DNA from: Clostridia bacterium
GTDB taxonomy: Bacteria; Bacillota_A; Clostridia; Lachnospirales; Lachnospiraceae
Direction of reading: 5' to 3'
Length of the DNA: 8,363 nucleotides
Assembly (NCBI GenBank): GCA_012515365.1
Contig: JAAYYM010000417.1
Location: 1 to 8,363 of the forward strand
Part shown: positions 1 through 6,769 of the stretch, piece after piece
Position numbering within the stretch: position 1 is the first letter of the stretch
Layout: the number at the start of each line of letters is the position of its first letter
Notes under the pieces: generated by a model
Databases searched by the model: none
Told to the model about the DNA's origin: nothing
Seen by the model: the letters and a program-made list of their open reading frames with translations, nothing else
Program-made: the position numbers and the translations under genes

Positions 1-535
1 CGTCTGCTAACACCGTTACCATTGCACCTGTTCTGCTCTTGTCACCTTTTCCGCAAAAACCGGTATATAGATATACTTTTTGATCTTCCACGAGGACTCC
101 AGGATCAAACTGTGGCTGATCGCCGTCCCGTTCTCCCAAAAGTTTTCCGTCTTTATCATGAACGTATCCATAAAACTGATAGGTTCCTCCCGGAGTGTCA
201 CTGACAGCAACAGACACAACAGGCACCTTATCCAGTACATAATAAAGATAATACCTTCCATCTGGTCCCTGTGCCACATCAGGAGCATACAGACACATCA
301 TACCATCTGGATTATAAGGATCATCGGTTTTTTGATAAATAACGCCTTCACATTTCCAGTCAGACAAATCATCAACCGGTGCAGACCAGCACATGTAATC
401 ACCCATGCAAAAGACATAGCCATTATAATAATCATGTGAGCCATATATATACACTCTGTCGCCAAATACATGTGGTTCACCATCCGGAATATACTCCCAC
501 GATGGCAGATAAGGATTAAATGCTTGTTTTTTCAT
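1..535 (-). CDS. Glycoside hydrolase family 43 protein, N-terminal part (runs off left edge)
   Basis: An open frame runs from an ATG at 535 to the left edge without a stop, giving 178 codons. The full protein is probably around 450 residues or more, so most of it is missing. The visible part has the five-bladed beta-propeller signature of GH43: PDGEP at 17-21 followed by VFGDRVYIYGSHD, then YAPDV at 83-87, PDGRYYLYY at 91-99 and FDPGVLVE at 143-150. By family comparison, Asp18 would be the general base and Asp86 the pKa-modulating Asp. The general-acid Glu lies outside the window. There is no signal peptide, so it should act in the cytoplasm. GH43 enzymes are beta-xylosidases, alpha-L-arabinofuranosidases or arabinanases, and the neighbours favour a xylosidase or arabinofuranosidase on imported xylo-oligosaccharides. 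The start is supported by AGAGGTGA at 548-541, which overlaps the end of the upstream esterase gene. The gap between the two genes is 5 nt, so translational coupling is likely. The exact activity is unresolved. Confidence 0.88.
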   Translation of the reverse strand, partial: MKKQAFNPYLPSWEYIPDGEPHVFGDRVYIYGSHDYYNGYVFCMGDYMCWSAPVDDLSDWKCEGVIYQKTDDPYNPDGMMCLYAPDVAQGPDGRYYLYYVLDKVPVVSVAVSDTPGGTYQFYGYVHDKDGKLLGERDGDQPQFDPGVLVEDQKVYLYTGFCGKGDKSRTGAMVTVLAD

Positions 536-540
536 TCACT

Positions 541-548
541 TCACCTCT
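541..548 (-). promoter_or_regulatory. Ribosome binding site of the GH43 gene, inside the esterase 3' end
   Basis: AGAGGTGA on the minus strand lies 5 nt before the GH43 ATG at 535 and includes the last codons and TGA stop of the esterase gene. A ribosome finishing the esterase would sit on this site, so the two proteins are probably made in a coupled ratio. The site also fixes the GH43 start. Confidence 0.7.
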
Positions 549-1317
549 CAAGCAGCCATTTTACTGCTACCTCCAGATATTTGTTCCAAAAATCAAAATT
601 ATGATTTCCTTCGTCTTCTATATAATGATGTTCTACATTTGATTCACGTAAAAATTCTACAAACTCTCTGTTCTGCTCCAGCAGAAAATCTTCTGTTCCA
701 CAAGCCATGAAGATTCCCGGTATTGTGTTCTGATCCTTAATCAGATTTCTGATCAGCACTTTTGGATTGTTTTCACTATACGAAAGTGTCTCAGGAGGTC
801 CAAACATCAGGCGGTAATAATCATAATTAGCTATTTCATTGCCTTGACCTTCCTTCATCTGAATCACCTCTTCGACAATCAAAGCAGAAGACAATGCAAC
901 AATTTTCCCAAATGTATCCGGATATTTAAGTCCTGTATGCAATGCACCGAAACCACCCATAGAGAATCCGCCAATCCATGTATCCTCTTTCTTTTTTGAT
1001 ACCGGAAAGGTTTTTCTAATATAAGCAGGAAGCTCTTCACCCACAAAAGAAGCATATTGACGTCCCGTCGCAGTTCCATCCAGATAAAAACTGTTTTCAC
1101 CAGATGGCATAACCACACAGATATGATGGCTGGAGGCCAGCTGCAGGACCCTGCTGTTGAGCATCCAGTCGCCATTTATCCCATTATATCCATGAAGCAG
1201 AATCAAAAGCTTCAACGGTTCATTCACGTTCTGATCATCATCATTAGGAAGAATGATTCTAAAGGAAACAATTCGTTTCAGACAATTCGAATTAAAATCC
1301 AGACTTCCGTATGCCAT
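541..1317 (-). CDS. CE1-type (esterase D/feruloyl-acetyl esterase-like) alpha/beta-hydrolase
   Basis: A 258-residue serine esterase. The alpha/beta-hydrolase landmarks are clear: the oxyanion-hole strand LLILLHGYNG at 37-46, the nucleophile elbow GGFSMGG at 116-122 (Ser119), an acidic residue in CGTEDF (Asp210) and the catalytic His in GNHNFDFW (His239). Length and motif order match carbohydrate esterase family 1 and the tributyrin-esterase/esterase D group, which hydrolyse acetyl or feruloyl esters. There is no signal peptide, so it should work on imported substrate in the cytoplasm. Placed between GH39 and GH43 xylan enzymes, it most plausibly strips acetyl or feruloyl groups from xylo-oligosaccharides so that the exo-acting glycosidases can proceed. 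That substrate is inferred from context. The start is supported by GGAGGTGGG about 6 nt before the ATG, within a 20-nt gap after the GH39 gene. S-formylglutathione hydrolase is an alternative member of the same superfamily but fits the context less well. Confidence 0.86.
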   Translation of the reverse strand: MAYGSLDFNSNCLKRIVSFRIILPNDDDQNVNEPLKLLILLHGYNGINGDWMLNSRVLQLASSHHICVVMPSGENSFYLDGTATGRQYASFVGEELPAYIRKTFPVSKKKEDTWIGGFSMGGFGALHTGLKYPDTFGKIVALSSALIVEEVIQMKEGQGNEIANYDYYRLMFGPPETLSYSENNPKVLIRNLIKDQNTIPGIFMACGTEDFLLEQNREFVEFLRESNVEHHYIEDEGNHNFDFWNKYLEVAVKWLLER

Positions 1318-1337
1318 ACACCCACCTCCATCTATGA

Positions 1338-2867
1338 TTACTGTATCTGCATAACCCGTTTATAATCATATCCGCGATCACTGTTTTCTGTTCGTTGTAT
1401 GAACTCAAAATAAACAAGTCCATTCTCTGATACTTTAAATTTTACTGAAACGCCTTTTTCATCAACCTCATAAATATCGGTAGTGACAACAGGTGTTGCA
1501 CTTTCTCGTATCAGTTCTTTTTGTTTCTGACTCAGATTAGCCGGTTCACCTAAATCATGCCAGCACTTAAGCGGATTACAGGATTCCTCGTCTACCACCT
1601 TTTTAATCATACAAAACTGCTCTGCTGATCCTAATAATTCTCTCGGAATTGTTAAGGTAATCTCCAAGTCTTTTCCGCTTCTCGTCCTGCAGGAATGAAA
1701 AAGCACACCGTTTAGACTTTTATCACTGCGTTTCATAACAACTGCATTGTCTGTTTTCAATACGCAGTTTCCCTGATCCAGATCCTTGAAAAATCGAAAT
1801 GTCCAGAATGTCGGTTTCGGAATGCATCCGTTTGCCACCAGACCAAAACCACCATGAAACGGAGTAAAGGGAACTCCAAATTCTTCAAAAATATCACCAA
1901 ATGTCCAGTAAGAATAGGATTCATTATCATCTCCAAGCCTTGATAACATCTGCGCAACATAGGCCGCATTCTGATTGGTATCATGTAATGGGCAATTAGG
2001 AATATAAGAAGTATTGAATTCTGTAATGTGAATGTGAAGTCCTTTGTATTCTTCATATCGATCTACGATTTCACGAGTCACATGGAGAACTGAAAATCCT
2101 TCGTCAATATCCGATAACTCTGCATAACCATAATGACCCTTTGTTTCAGGTAATTCTGTTGTGTAATGATGTCTGGTCACGAAATCAAGTGGGATTTTAT
2201 GTTCATGGCAGAATTCCATAAAACTGCTCATCCATAACTCGTCCTCTACGCCGCAGATCGCCGGACCTCCTACACGAAAACCTTGATCAAGCTCTTTGAT
2301 TGCCCAAAAAGTCTGTTCAAATAATTTAAAATACTCCTGCATGTCAGCATCTTTCCAAAACCCGGGAAGATTTGGTTCATTCCATACTTCAATCGGCCAG
2401 CTAAGGACTTCGTCATGTCCATATCTATCGAGCAAATGAGATAATGTATGAATCACAAGATCACTCCATGCACCATAGCTTTTAGGCGGAGTTACATTCC
2501 CTTTCCAGTAGAATACAGTCTGATCACCCAAAGCAAGCTTTTGTGGCATGAAGCCCAGCTCAAGGAATGGACGTATTCCCAATGAAAGATAATTATCTAC
2601 AACCAGATCCAGATAAGTAAAATTGTATTCCACTTTCGTATTTTTGTTTTCATCCAGATATTCCTGATAAATAGCAAGATCATCTGCAAACAGACCATGA
2701 CCTCGGATATATTTAAAACCGATTTCACTCTGAACATAAGCAAGCTGTTCCTGATACTCTTTTTGTAATGCAAGCCCCATTCTGCCTGTTCCAACACAAT
2801 CAGTCACATGATTATGAAATGTATAATTCTGATCAGGTTTTATCAAATAACTTTTCTTCTCGACCAT
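1338..2867 (-). CDS. xynB: Glycoside hydrolase family 39 beta-xylosidase
   Basis: A 509-residue TIM-barrel glycosidase that removes xylose from the non-reducing end of xylo-oligosaccharides with retention of configuration. The clan GH-A catalytic pair is visible: the acid/base Glu164 in EVWNEPNLPGFW and the nucleophile Glu283 in HITEFNTSY, numbered from the ATG at 2867. Other GH39-like features are RGHGLF near residue 56 and RHHYTTELP near 232-240. The length is normal for GH39 xylosidases (about 500), and the C-terminal 130 residues probably form the accessory beta-sandwich. There is no signal peptide, so it is cytoplasmic. The frame also has an upstream TTG at 2879, but nothing resembling a ribosome site precedes it. 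GGAG at 2877-2874 sits 6 nt before the ATG at 2867, so the ATG is chosen. It follows the binding-protein gene after a hairpin and precedes the esterase by 20 nt. The symbol is used at family level; beta-glucosidase or another GH39 specificity is possible. Confidence 0.88.
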   Translation of the reverse strand: MVEKKSYLIKPDQNYTFHNHVTDCVGTGRMGLALQKEYQEQLAYVQSEIGFKYIRGHGLFADDLAIYQEYLDENKNTKVEYNFTYLDLVVDNYLSLGIRPFLELGFMPQKLALGDQTVFYWKGNVTPPKSYGAWSDLVIHTLSHLLDRYGHDEVLSWPIEVWNEPNLPGFWKDADMQEYFKLFEQTFWAIKELDQGFRVGGPAICGVEDELWMSSFMEFCHEHKIPLDFVTRHHYTTELPETKGHYGYAELSDIDEGFSVLHVTREIVDRYEEYKGLHIHITEFNTSYIPNCPLHDTNQNAAYVAQMLSRLGDDNESYSYWTFGDIFEEFGVPFTPFHGGFGLVANGCIPKPTFWTFRFFKDLDQGNCVLKTDNAVVMKRSDKSLNGVLFHSCRTRSGKDLEITLTIPRELLGSAEQFCMIKKVVDEESCNPLKCWHDLGEPANLSQKQKELIRESATPVVTTDIYEVDEKGVSVKFKVSENGLVYFEFIQRTENSDRGYDYKRVMQIQ

Positions 2868-2873
2868 ACTGTT

Positions 2874-2877
2874 CTCC
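2874..2877 (-). promoter_or_regulatory. Ribosome binding site deciding the GH39 start
   Basis: GGAG on the minus strand lies 6 nt before the ATG at 2867. The alternative TTG start at 2879 overlaps this motif and has only AT-rich sequence (...CCCTTA) before it, so the shorter protein is preferred. Confidence 0.65.
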
Positions 2878-2894
2878 AATAAGGGTTAGATTTA

Positions 2895-2922
2895 AAAGGG
2901 GAGGAAGTTTCTCCTCCCCTTT
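2895..2922 (-). terminator. GC-rich 11-bp hairpin after the binding-protein gene: leaky terminator or mRNA 3' stabiliser
   Basis: AAAGGGGAGGA and TCCTCCCCTTT pair perfectly over 11 bp with a 6-nt loop. The hairpin starts 8 nt after the binding-protein stop and lies before the GH39 gene. In the transcribed direction the 3' arm ends in TTT followed by one T and then AAATCT, so the U-tract is short. That makes full termination unlikely. Partial termination or protection of the upstream mRNA from 3' exonucleases is the better reading, and either would give more binding protein than downstream enzymes. The hairpin is seen directly; the role is inferred. Confidence 0.6.
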
Positions 2923-2930
2923 CCAATGTT

Positions 2931-4679
2931 TTATTTTGCTGCTTTACGTGCATCAATAACTGGCTGGTATTTCTCTGTATCAAATTTAACTAAAGTTTCC
3001 CATCCAAGTCCATTCATCTGCTCAACCATGCTGTCCCACATAGAATCAAACTCTGCTTCATCTTTTGCAAAGATCATCTTCCATGATCCGTCTTTTGTAA
3101 GCTCTGCACATTGACCTCTGATCAAAGAAATATCAGTATCATCAATTGCAAGCATCTTGTTAACACTTGCTACAGGTGTTAAAAGACCGCTCTTTTTGAA
3201 GTATTCAACTTCTGTAGGAGCATCAAACTGCTCACACCACTCATTAATTGTTGCTGTTTTATTAGCTTCGATTGTAGATTTCCATAAGTTTGTATCGTAG
3301 CATTCACCTGTTTCAGGATTTGTATCTTTATCCTGTAAAATCCACTGGTTAACCTGGTTGTTACCATCTGCCCATAATCCGCCGCCCTGATCATCAGGAA
3401 CCTGAACGTCTGAGTTAAAACGGTTAAGTCCATCTTCTGTTAAAGTATATGTTCCATCATCATTTACTGTATAAATAAGTCCTTCTGTACCTGCGTGCTG
3501 GAATGTAGCTCCTGCAGGGGATGCTAACCAATCAAGATATTCCATGATACGTGCTTTTTTAGTTTCATCAACTTTGCTTCCGATACCCCAGCAACGTCCT
3601 GATCCATAGTAGTAATCTGAAGGCTGATAGATAACTGTATCTGCTACAGGAACAGCTGCATAGTTAAGTCTTTCTTCTCCTCTTTCAGGTGTGTTCCAGA
3701 AACCTCTCTGCCAGTTATACCAGAATAAGTAAACACGGCCCTGTTTCATCTTGTTATCACAAACTGTTGTCCAGTCCTGTGTAGCCGAGTCAGGATCTAC
3801 AAGTCCCATCTGATTAGCTTTGAATAAGAATTTTAACATTTTATAGTATGCACCATTCTTATCTGTTAAAGGCATGATTGTATTATCTGTTCCGATTAAT
3901 ACCGACTGGTTAACTTCCTGTCCGTACCATTTTGTCATCTGGTTAACAGTTTCAATACTTGTATCATCCCAATCCGGCCATAAGCTGATTGCATAAGCTT
4001 TGTCGCCTGCTTCATTGGTAGGATGTGCATCCTGGATTTTCTTTAATAAGTCAAGAAGATCGTCTAAGTTCTTAAGTTCAGGACAGCCTTGCTCTGCGTA
4101 CAGATTCCAAGGAACTGCCGGATAAGACAATACGGTTTCAGCCATGTAAGCTGTTGGTCCGTTTGTATTCATCTCAGTAGGAATTGCATATGTCTGTGTT
4201 CCATCGCCAAGATCAGCATTGAATAAATCAATCTGCTCTTTCAGTTTAGCAAGGTTTGGATATGCTGATACATCGATTGGCTGAACCAGTCCTGCATCTA
4301 CACATTCCTGCATATCAGCGTTGTTAAGAATAACAATATCACCTAAGTTTCCTGAAGAACATCTTGTCTGGTAAAGTGATGTTGGGTCACCTGATACCTG
4401 AGGTGCAATGATGTTCAATTTGATATTCAGCTCATCTTTCAGGACTTTTCCATACCATCCGGTCTGCTCGCCCTGGTAGTTTGCTGCAACGTCATAGATT
4501 TCAAAAGTCATTTCCTCGTCACTCGAAACCTCTCCTGTTGCACTTGCATCTGTTGCAGCATCTGTACCTGCCTGATCTGTAGCTGTCGGTGCTGCTGTTT
4601 TGCCTGCACATCCACTAAGTACCATGGATGCTGTTAGTGTTGCTGCCAACACTTTAGTTAAAACACTTTTCCTCTTCAT
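2931..4679 (-). CDS. Sugar ABC transporter substrate-binding lipoprotein (LipO/LplA-type, family 1)
   Basis: A 582-residue extracellular binding protein that would deliver an oligosaccharide to the two permeases encoded just upstream. Residues 1-24 form a lipoprotein signal peptide: KRK at the N-terminus, a hydrophobic core and the lipobox LSGC with Cys24 as the lipidation site. A Thr/Ala/Asp-rich linker follows (about 26-55), tethering the domain to the membrane. The mature part starts near MTFEIYDVAANYQGEQ. It shows features common in large CUT1 binding proteins, such as GDIVILNNADMQECVDAGLVQPID near 113-136 and the Trp/Tyr-rich stretch LFWYNWQRGFW in mid-protein, probably part of a sugar-stacking surface. 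The length fits the 500-580-residue binders paired with LplB/YtcP permeases. The ribosome site is strong (AAGGAGGG, 7 nt before the ATG). Hairpins lie on both sides of the gene. The ligand cannot be read from sequence; xylan- or arabinoxylan-derived oligosaccharides, possibly aldouronates, are inferred from the downstream enzymes. Confidence 0.9.
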   Translation of the reverse strand: MKRKSVLTKVLAATLTASMVLSGCAGKTAAPTATDQAGTDAATDASATGEVSSDEEMTFEIYDVAANYQGEQTGWYGKVLKDELNIKLNIIAPQVSGDPTSLYQTRCSSGNLGDIVILNNADMQECVDAGLVQPIDVSAYPNLAKLKEQIDLFNADLGDGTQTYAIPTEMNTNGPTAYMAETVLSYPAVPWNLYAEQGCPELKNLDDLLDLLKKIQDAHPTNEAGDKAYAISLWPDWDDTSIETVNQMTKWYGQEVNQSVLIGTDNTIMPLTDKNGAYYKMLKFLFKANQMGLVDPDSATQDWTTVCDNKMKQGRVYLFWYNWQRGFWNTPERGEERLNYAAVPVADTVIYQPSDYYYGSGRCWGIGSKVDETKKARIMEYLDWLASPAGATFQHAGTEGLIYTVNDDGTYTLTEDGLNRFNSDVQVPDDQGGGLWADGNNQVNQWILQDKDTNPETGECYDTNLWKSTIEANKTATINEWCEQFDAPTEVEYFKKSGLLTPVASVNKMLAIDDTDISLIRGQCAELTKDGSWKMIFAKDEAEFDSMWDSMVEQMNGLGWETLVKFDTEKYQPVIDARKAAK

Positions 4680-4702
4680 TCTTTTCCCTCCTTGTTTTAT
4701 CA

Positions 4703-4734
4703 GTCAGGTGTTTCTTATATGAAATCTCCCTGAC
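4703..4734 (-). other. Imperfect hairpin between permease and binding-protein genes
   Basis: In the 73-nt gap, GTCAGG (4734-4729) pairs with CCTGAC (4708-4703). An inner TTTC/GAAA stem closes an ATATAA loop, with a small internal bulge between the two stems. No U-tract follows. The hairpin may act as a processing or stability element that separates permease mRNA from binding-protein mRNA. The outer stem is only 6 bp, so the evidence is modest. Confidence 0.4.
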
Positions 4735-4752
4735 CATCATAAAAGGTCGTTA

Positions 4753-5682
4753 TTAACCTTTTACTGCACCTACCATGATTCCCTTTACAAAATATCTCTG
4801 GAAAATCGGGTAAATCATCATAATTGGTAATACTACGATTACAGTTACTGTCATTCTGACACTGGTAGCTGTCTGCTTCGTTGCTACTGCAGCCACTAAA
4901 GATGCACTTGACCCCTGTTTAGCCAGACTCGATAAAGAGCTTGCCTGATTCAGGTATTGATATAGTACAAACTGCAACGGATATAATTTAGTATCTGTTA
5001 CAAGAAGCAGCGTATCTTGAAATGCGTTCCATTGTTGAACTGCTGAGAATATAGCTACGGTTGCCATAATTGGTTTGATAACCGGAATCATAACACGTAT
5101 GAATGTTGTTAGAACTCCTGCCCCATCGATTTTGGCAGCTTCCTGCAATTCCTTTGGTACAGACTCAACAAAAGTCTTTGTAAGTATGATATTAAATGGT
5201 GAGATAACCAATGGGAAAATATATCCCCAGAAATTATTGGTCAGTCCCAGGTTCATCATTGTTAAAAACCATGGAATAATACCTGCGTTAAAATACATGG
5301 TCGCTACGATCAGACGATACCAGATTTTTCTGTGCCACATTTCTTCCTGTGTAAACATAAATCCAAGAAACGCTGAGGTCAGAACTGTTGAAAAAGTTCC
5401 GATTACAGTTCTTAATACTGATATTTTAGCCGCCTGAAACAATCCATCGATCTTCAGTGCACTGACATAATTATTCAAATGAATATCTCTTGGCAAAAAG
5501 ATGATAATACCTTTTGCACTAAGATCATTGTTACTTATGGTATTGATAATGATGTAGTAAAACGGATAAATACAGATAATCGCACAAATTGTAAATATGA
5601 CATAGCAACTGATGGATAAGATCCTATCGCCTGTGCTCTTGTGCATCTTCTTAGTCTTTTTCATTTTCATATTATTCACCAT
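4753..5682 (-). CDS. Carbohydrate ABC transporter permease, YtcP/AraQ type (CUT1)
   Basis: A 309-residue inner-membrane permease that pairs with the product of the preceding gene to form the sugar channel. Six hydrophobic segments are visible, the first at about 22-48 after a Lys-rich cytoplasmic tail. The EAA loop that docks the ATPase is at about 178-204 (ELQEAAKIDGAGVLTTF...MIPVIKP), with the expected Gly after IDGA. The C-terminus FVKGIMVGAVKG is typical of the YtcP subgroup. The upstream permease stop (TAG, 5687-5685) is 2 nt from the first ATG, so the genes are tightly coupled. Start choice is uncertain. The ATG at 5682 has only AGGG directly against it, with no proper spacing. The ATG at 5670 (Met5) has GGTGA about 5 nt upstream and may be the true start, giving 305 residues. 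The Met7 ATG is a further option. YtcP/LplB pairs import varied oligosaccharides, including aldouronates in some xylan-degrading bacilli. Confidence 0.9.
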   Translation of the reverse strand: MVNNMKMKKTKKMHKSTGDRILSISCYVIFTICAIICIYPFYYIIINTISNNDLSAKGIIIFLPRDIHLNNYVSALKIDGLFQAAKISVLRTVIGTFSTVLTSAFLGFMFTQEEMWHRKIWYRLIVATMYFNAGIIPWFLTMMNLGLTNNFWGYIFPLVISPFNIILTKTFVESVPKELQEAAKIDGAGVLTTFIRVMIPVIKPIMATVAIFSAVQQWNAFQDTLLLVTDTKLYPLQFVLYQYLNQASSLSSLAKQGSSASLVAAVATKQTATSVRMTVTVIVVLPIMMIYPIFQRYFVKGIMVGAVKG

Positions 5683-5684
5683 CC

Positions 5685-6605
5685 CTAGAACACGCTTTCC
5701 CCTCTGGTTAATTTTGAAAATCCATTTATTGCGAACAGAAGAATGACGCTTACGATACTCTTAAGCATACTCAAAGCAACTGATACTGAGTAACTTCCAC
5801 TTTGCATCGCAATATTGTATACGTAAAGATCCAGCACCTGGATAAATTCTTTGTTAAATGGATTCTGGAATACATAATACTGCTCCATTCCGTTTGTCAG
5901 GAAGTTGGCAAGATTAATCATCAGAAGTACAAAGTAAGTCGGTAACAATCCTGGAATCGTGATATATCTGATAATCTGCATTTTGGAAGCACCGTCTACT
6001 CTTGCTGCCTGATACAGCTCATCATCAATTGATGAAATTGCTGCTATGTACATAATTGCTGCCCATCCAAGGTTTTTCCATGTCAGCCACAGCCATTGTT
6101 TGAACCAGATGTGTTCTGTTGTATTCAAGAACAGGATCGGTTCCTTTGTCAGTCCAAGGCTTGATAACAAAGTATTCATCATACCTGTACTGTTGAACAA
6201 ACTGAATGCTACCGAATATACCAATACCCAGCTTATGAAGTTTGGAAGTGTAGTAACCGTCTGGATTAGTTTTCGGAATTTTGTGTTGTTGATTTCGTTA
6301 AGGAACACTGCAAAGATCATTGGCAGCCACGAGGTGCCCAATGTAAGTCCACTCATTGCAAAGGTGTTCTTTAGAACTTGTGTGATTTGTTTTACCTTGA
6401 TCGGATTTTCTACCAGTGATATGAACCACTTAAATCCAACAAAGTCACAATCTGCGAATGCTTTTGGCGGTCGATAATCGTAAAAAGCATATAGCCATCC
6501 GTATAACGGATAATAAGAAAATAACAGAACTAAAAGTAAAAACGGAACAATCATTAAAAATAGTTTGATGGAATGCCATTTTTTTTTCGTCATCGCTGTT
6601 TTCAT
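5685..6605 (-). CDS. Carbohydrate ABC transporter permease, LplB type (CUT1)
   Basis: First gene of the operon: a 306-residue inner-membrane permease of the MalF/UgpA fold, LplB subgroup. The first membrane segment is about 14-37 (LFLMIVPFLLLVLLFSYYPLYGW). Further segments lie near 83-102, 122-137, 176-192, 222-240 and 273-294. The ATPase-docking EAA loop is at about 196-222 (ELYQAARVDGASKMQIIRY.TIPG). The N-terminal MIVPFLLLVLLFSYYPLYG pattern is characteristic of LplB-type permeases, which pair with YtcP-type partners and large lipoprotein binders. The ribosome site GGGAGGG lies 5 nt before the ATG at 6605. The promoter and an operator-like palindrome lie immediately upstream, so the leader is only about 38 nt. 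No ATP-binding subunit is encoded here; these systems commonly borrow a shared MsmK/UgpC-like ATPase from another locus. Confidence 0.91.
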   Translation of the reverse strand: MKTAMTKKKWHSIKLFLMIVPFLLLVLLFSYYPLYGWLYAFYDYRPPKAFADCDFVGFKWFISLVENPIKVKQITQVLKNTFAMSGLTLGTSWLPMIFAVFLNEINNTKFRKLIQTVTTLPNFISWVLVYSVAFSLFNSTGMMNTLLSSLGLTKEPILFLNTTEHIWFKQWLWLTWKNLGWAAIMYIAAISSIDDELYQAARVDGASKMQIIRYITIPGLLPTYFVLLMINLANFLTNGMEQYYVFQNPFNKEFIQVLDLYVYNIAMQSGSYSVSVALSMLKSIVSVILLFAINGFSKLTRGESVF

Positions 6606-6620
6606 AATTCCCTCCCACTA

Positions 6621-6636
6621 GGTTTATCGTTAAACC
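6621..6636. promoter_or_regulatory. Predicted LacI-family operator O1, just downstream of the transcription start
   Basis: GGTTTATCGTTAAACC has 6-bp arms (GGTTTA/TAAACC) around a central TCGT, with one mismatched pair beside the CG. A CG at the dyad is usual for LacI-family operators, where the hinge-helix leucine inserts at the central step. It occupies roughly +8 to +23 from the predicted start, where a bound repressor would block initiation or early elongation. The left arm GTTTATC also recurs inverted at 6641-6647 (GATAAAC). The assignment to the neighbouring regulator is inferred from proximity. Confidence 0.6.
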
Positions 6637-6649
6637 TCTTGATAAACAA

Positions 6650-6678
6650 AGTATACCCATTTCCCATTTATGTGTCAA
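6650..6678 (-). promoter_or_regulatory. Sigma-A-type promoter of the transporter/xylosidase operon
   Basis: The minus strand carries TTGACA (6678-6673), a 17-bp spacer and TATACT (6655-6650): a perfect -35 box and a -10 box with one mismatch. The predicted start is near A6643, giving a leader of about 38 nt before the first permease ATG. A promoter this strong without an activator is consistent with control by repression, which fits the operator just downstream. Confidence 0.8.
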
Positions 6679-6736
6679 CGGATTTTCCTTAAAAAGATAC
6701 TTTCTGTTAAGTTGTTATCATATTTTTCATTTATAT

Positions 6737-6753
6737 TTGTACATTTTGCACAA
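6737..6753. promoter_or_regulatory. Imperfect inverted repeat next to the upstream operator
   Basis: TTGTAC and GCACAA flank ATTTT, and 5 of 6 arm positions are complementary. It lies 2 nt from the perfect palindrome at 6756-6769 and about 100 bp upstream of the predicted start. It could be the site of a second regulator, or chance in AT-rich DNA. Confidence 0.25.
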
Positions 6754-6755
6754 AC

Positions 6756-6769
6756 GTTAAACGTTTAAC
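6756..6769. promoter_or_regulatory. Predicted LacI-family operator O2, perfect 14-bp palindrome
   Basis: GTTAAACGTTTAAC is a perfect palindrome centred on CG. It shares the outer GTT and AAC steps and the CG centre with the operator at 6621-6636. A second CG-centred AACGTT overlaps its left side (6753-6758), 7 bp away. Its centre is 134 bp from that of the downstream site, so the two could bind a tetramer or cooperate by looping. It differs from the catabolite-response (cre) consensus at the outer positions (GT...AC rather than TG...CA), so a cognate LacI regulator is preferred over CcpA. Confidence 0.6.

Noticed and set aside
80..439. A 119-codon + strand frame at the left end
   Set aside because: The region is explained by the minus-strand GH43 frame, which has family motifs and a ribosome site.
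4711..4752. Separate promoter for the binding-protein gene (TATAAG near 4718)
   Set aside because: The best -35 at proper spacing is TTATGA, matching only three of six positions, and the sequence is part of the hairpin.
5075..5437. A 120-codon open frame on the + strand opposite the YtcP-type permease
   Set aside because: It is antisense to a clear permease gene, has no ribosome site or recognisable motif, and its Ile/Val-rich composition mirrors the membrane gene.
6046..6477. A 143-codon + strand frame opposite the LplB-type permease
   Set aside because: Same reasoning: it lies entirely inside a well-supported gene on the other strand and shows no coding signals of its own.
6756..6769. Catabolite-response (cre) site for CcpA
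   Set aside because: The core AAACGTTT fits, but the outer bases are GT/AC instead of the TG/CA of the cre consensus. It is better explained as a LacI-family operator.
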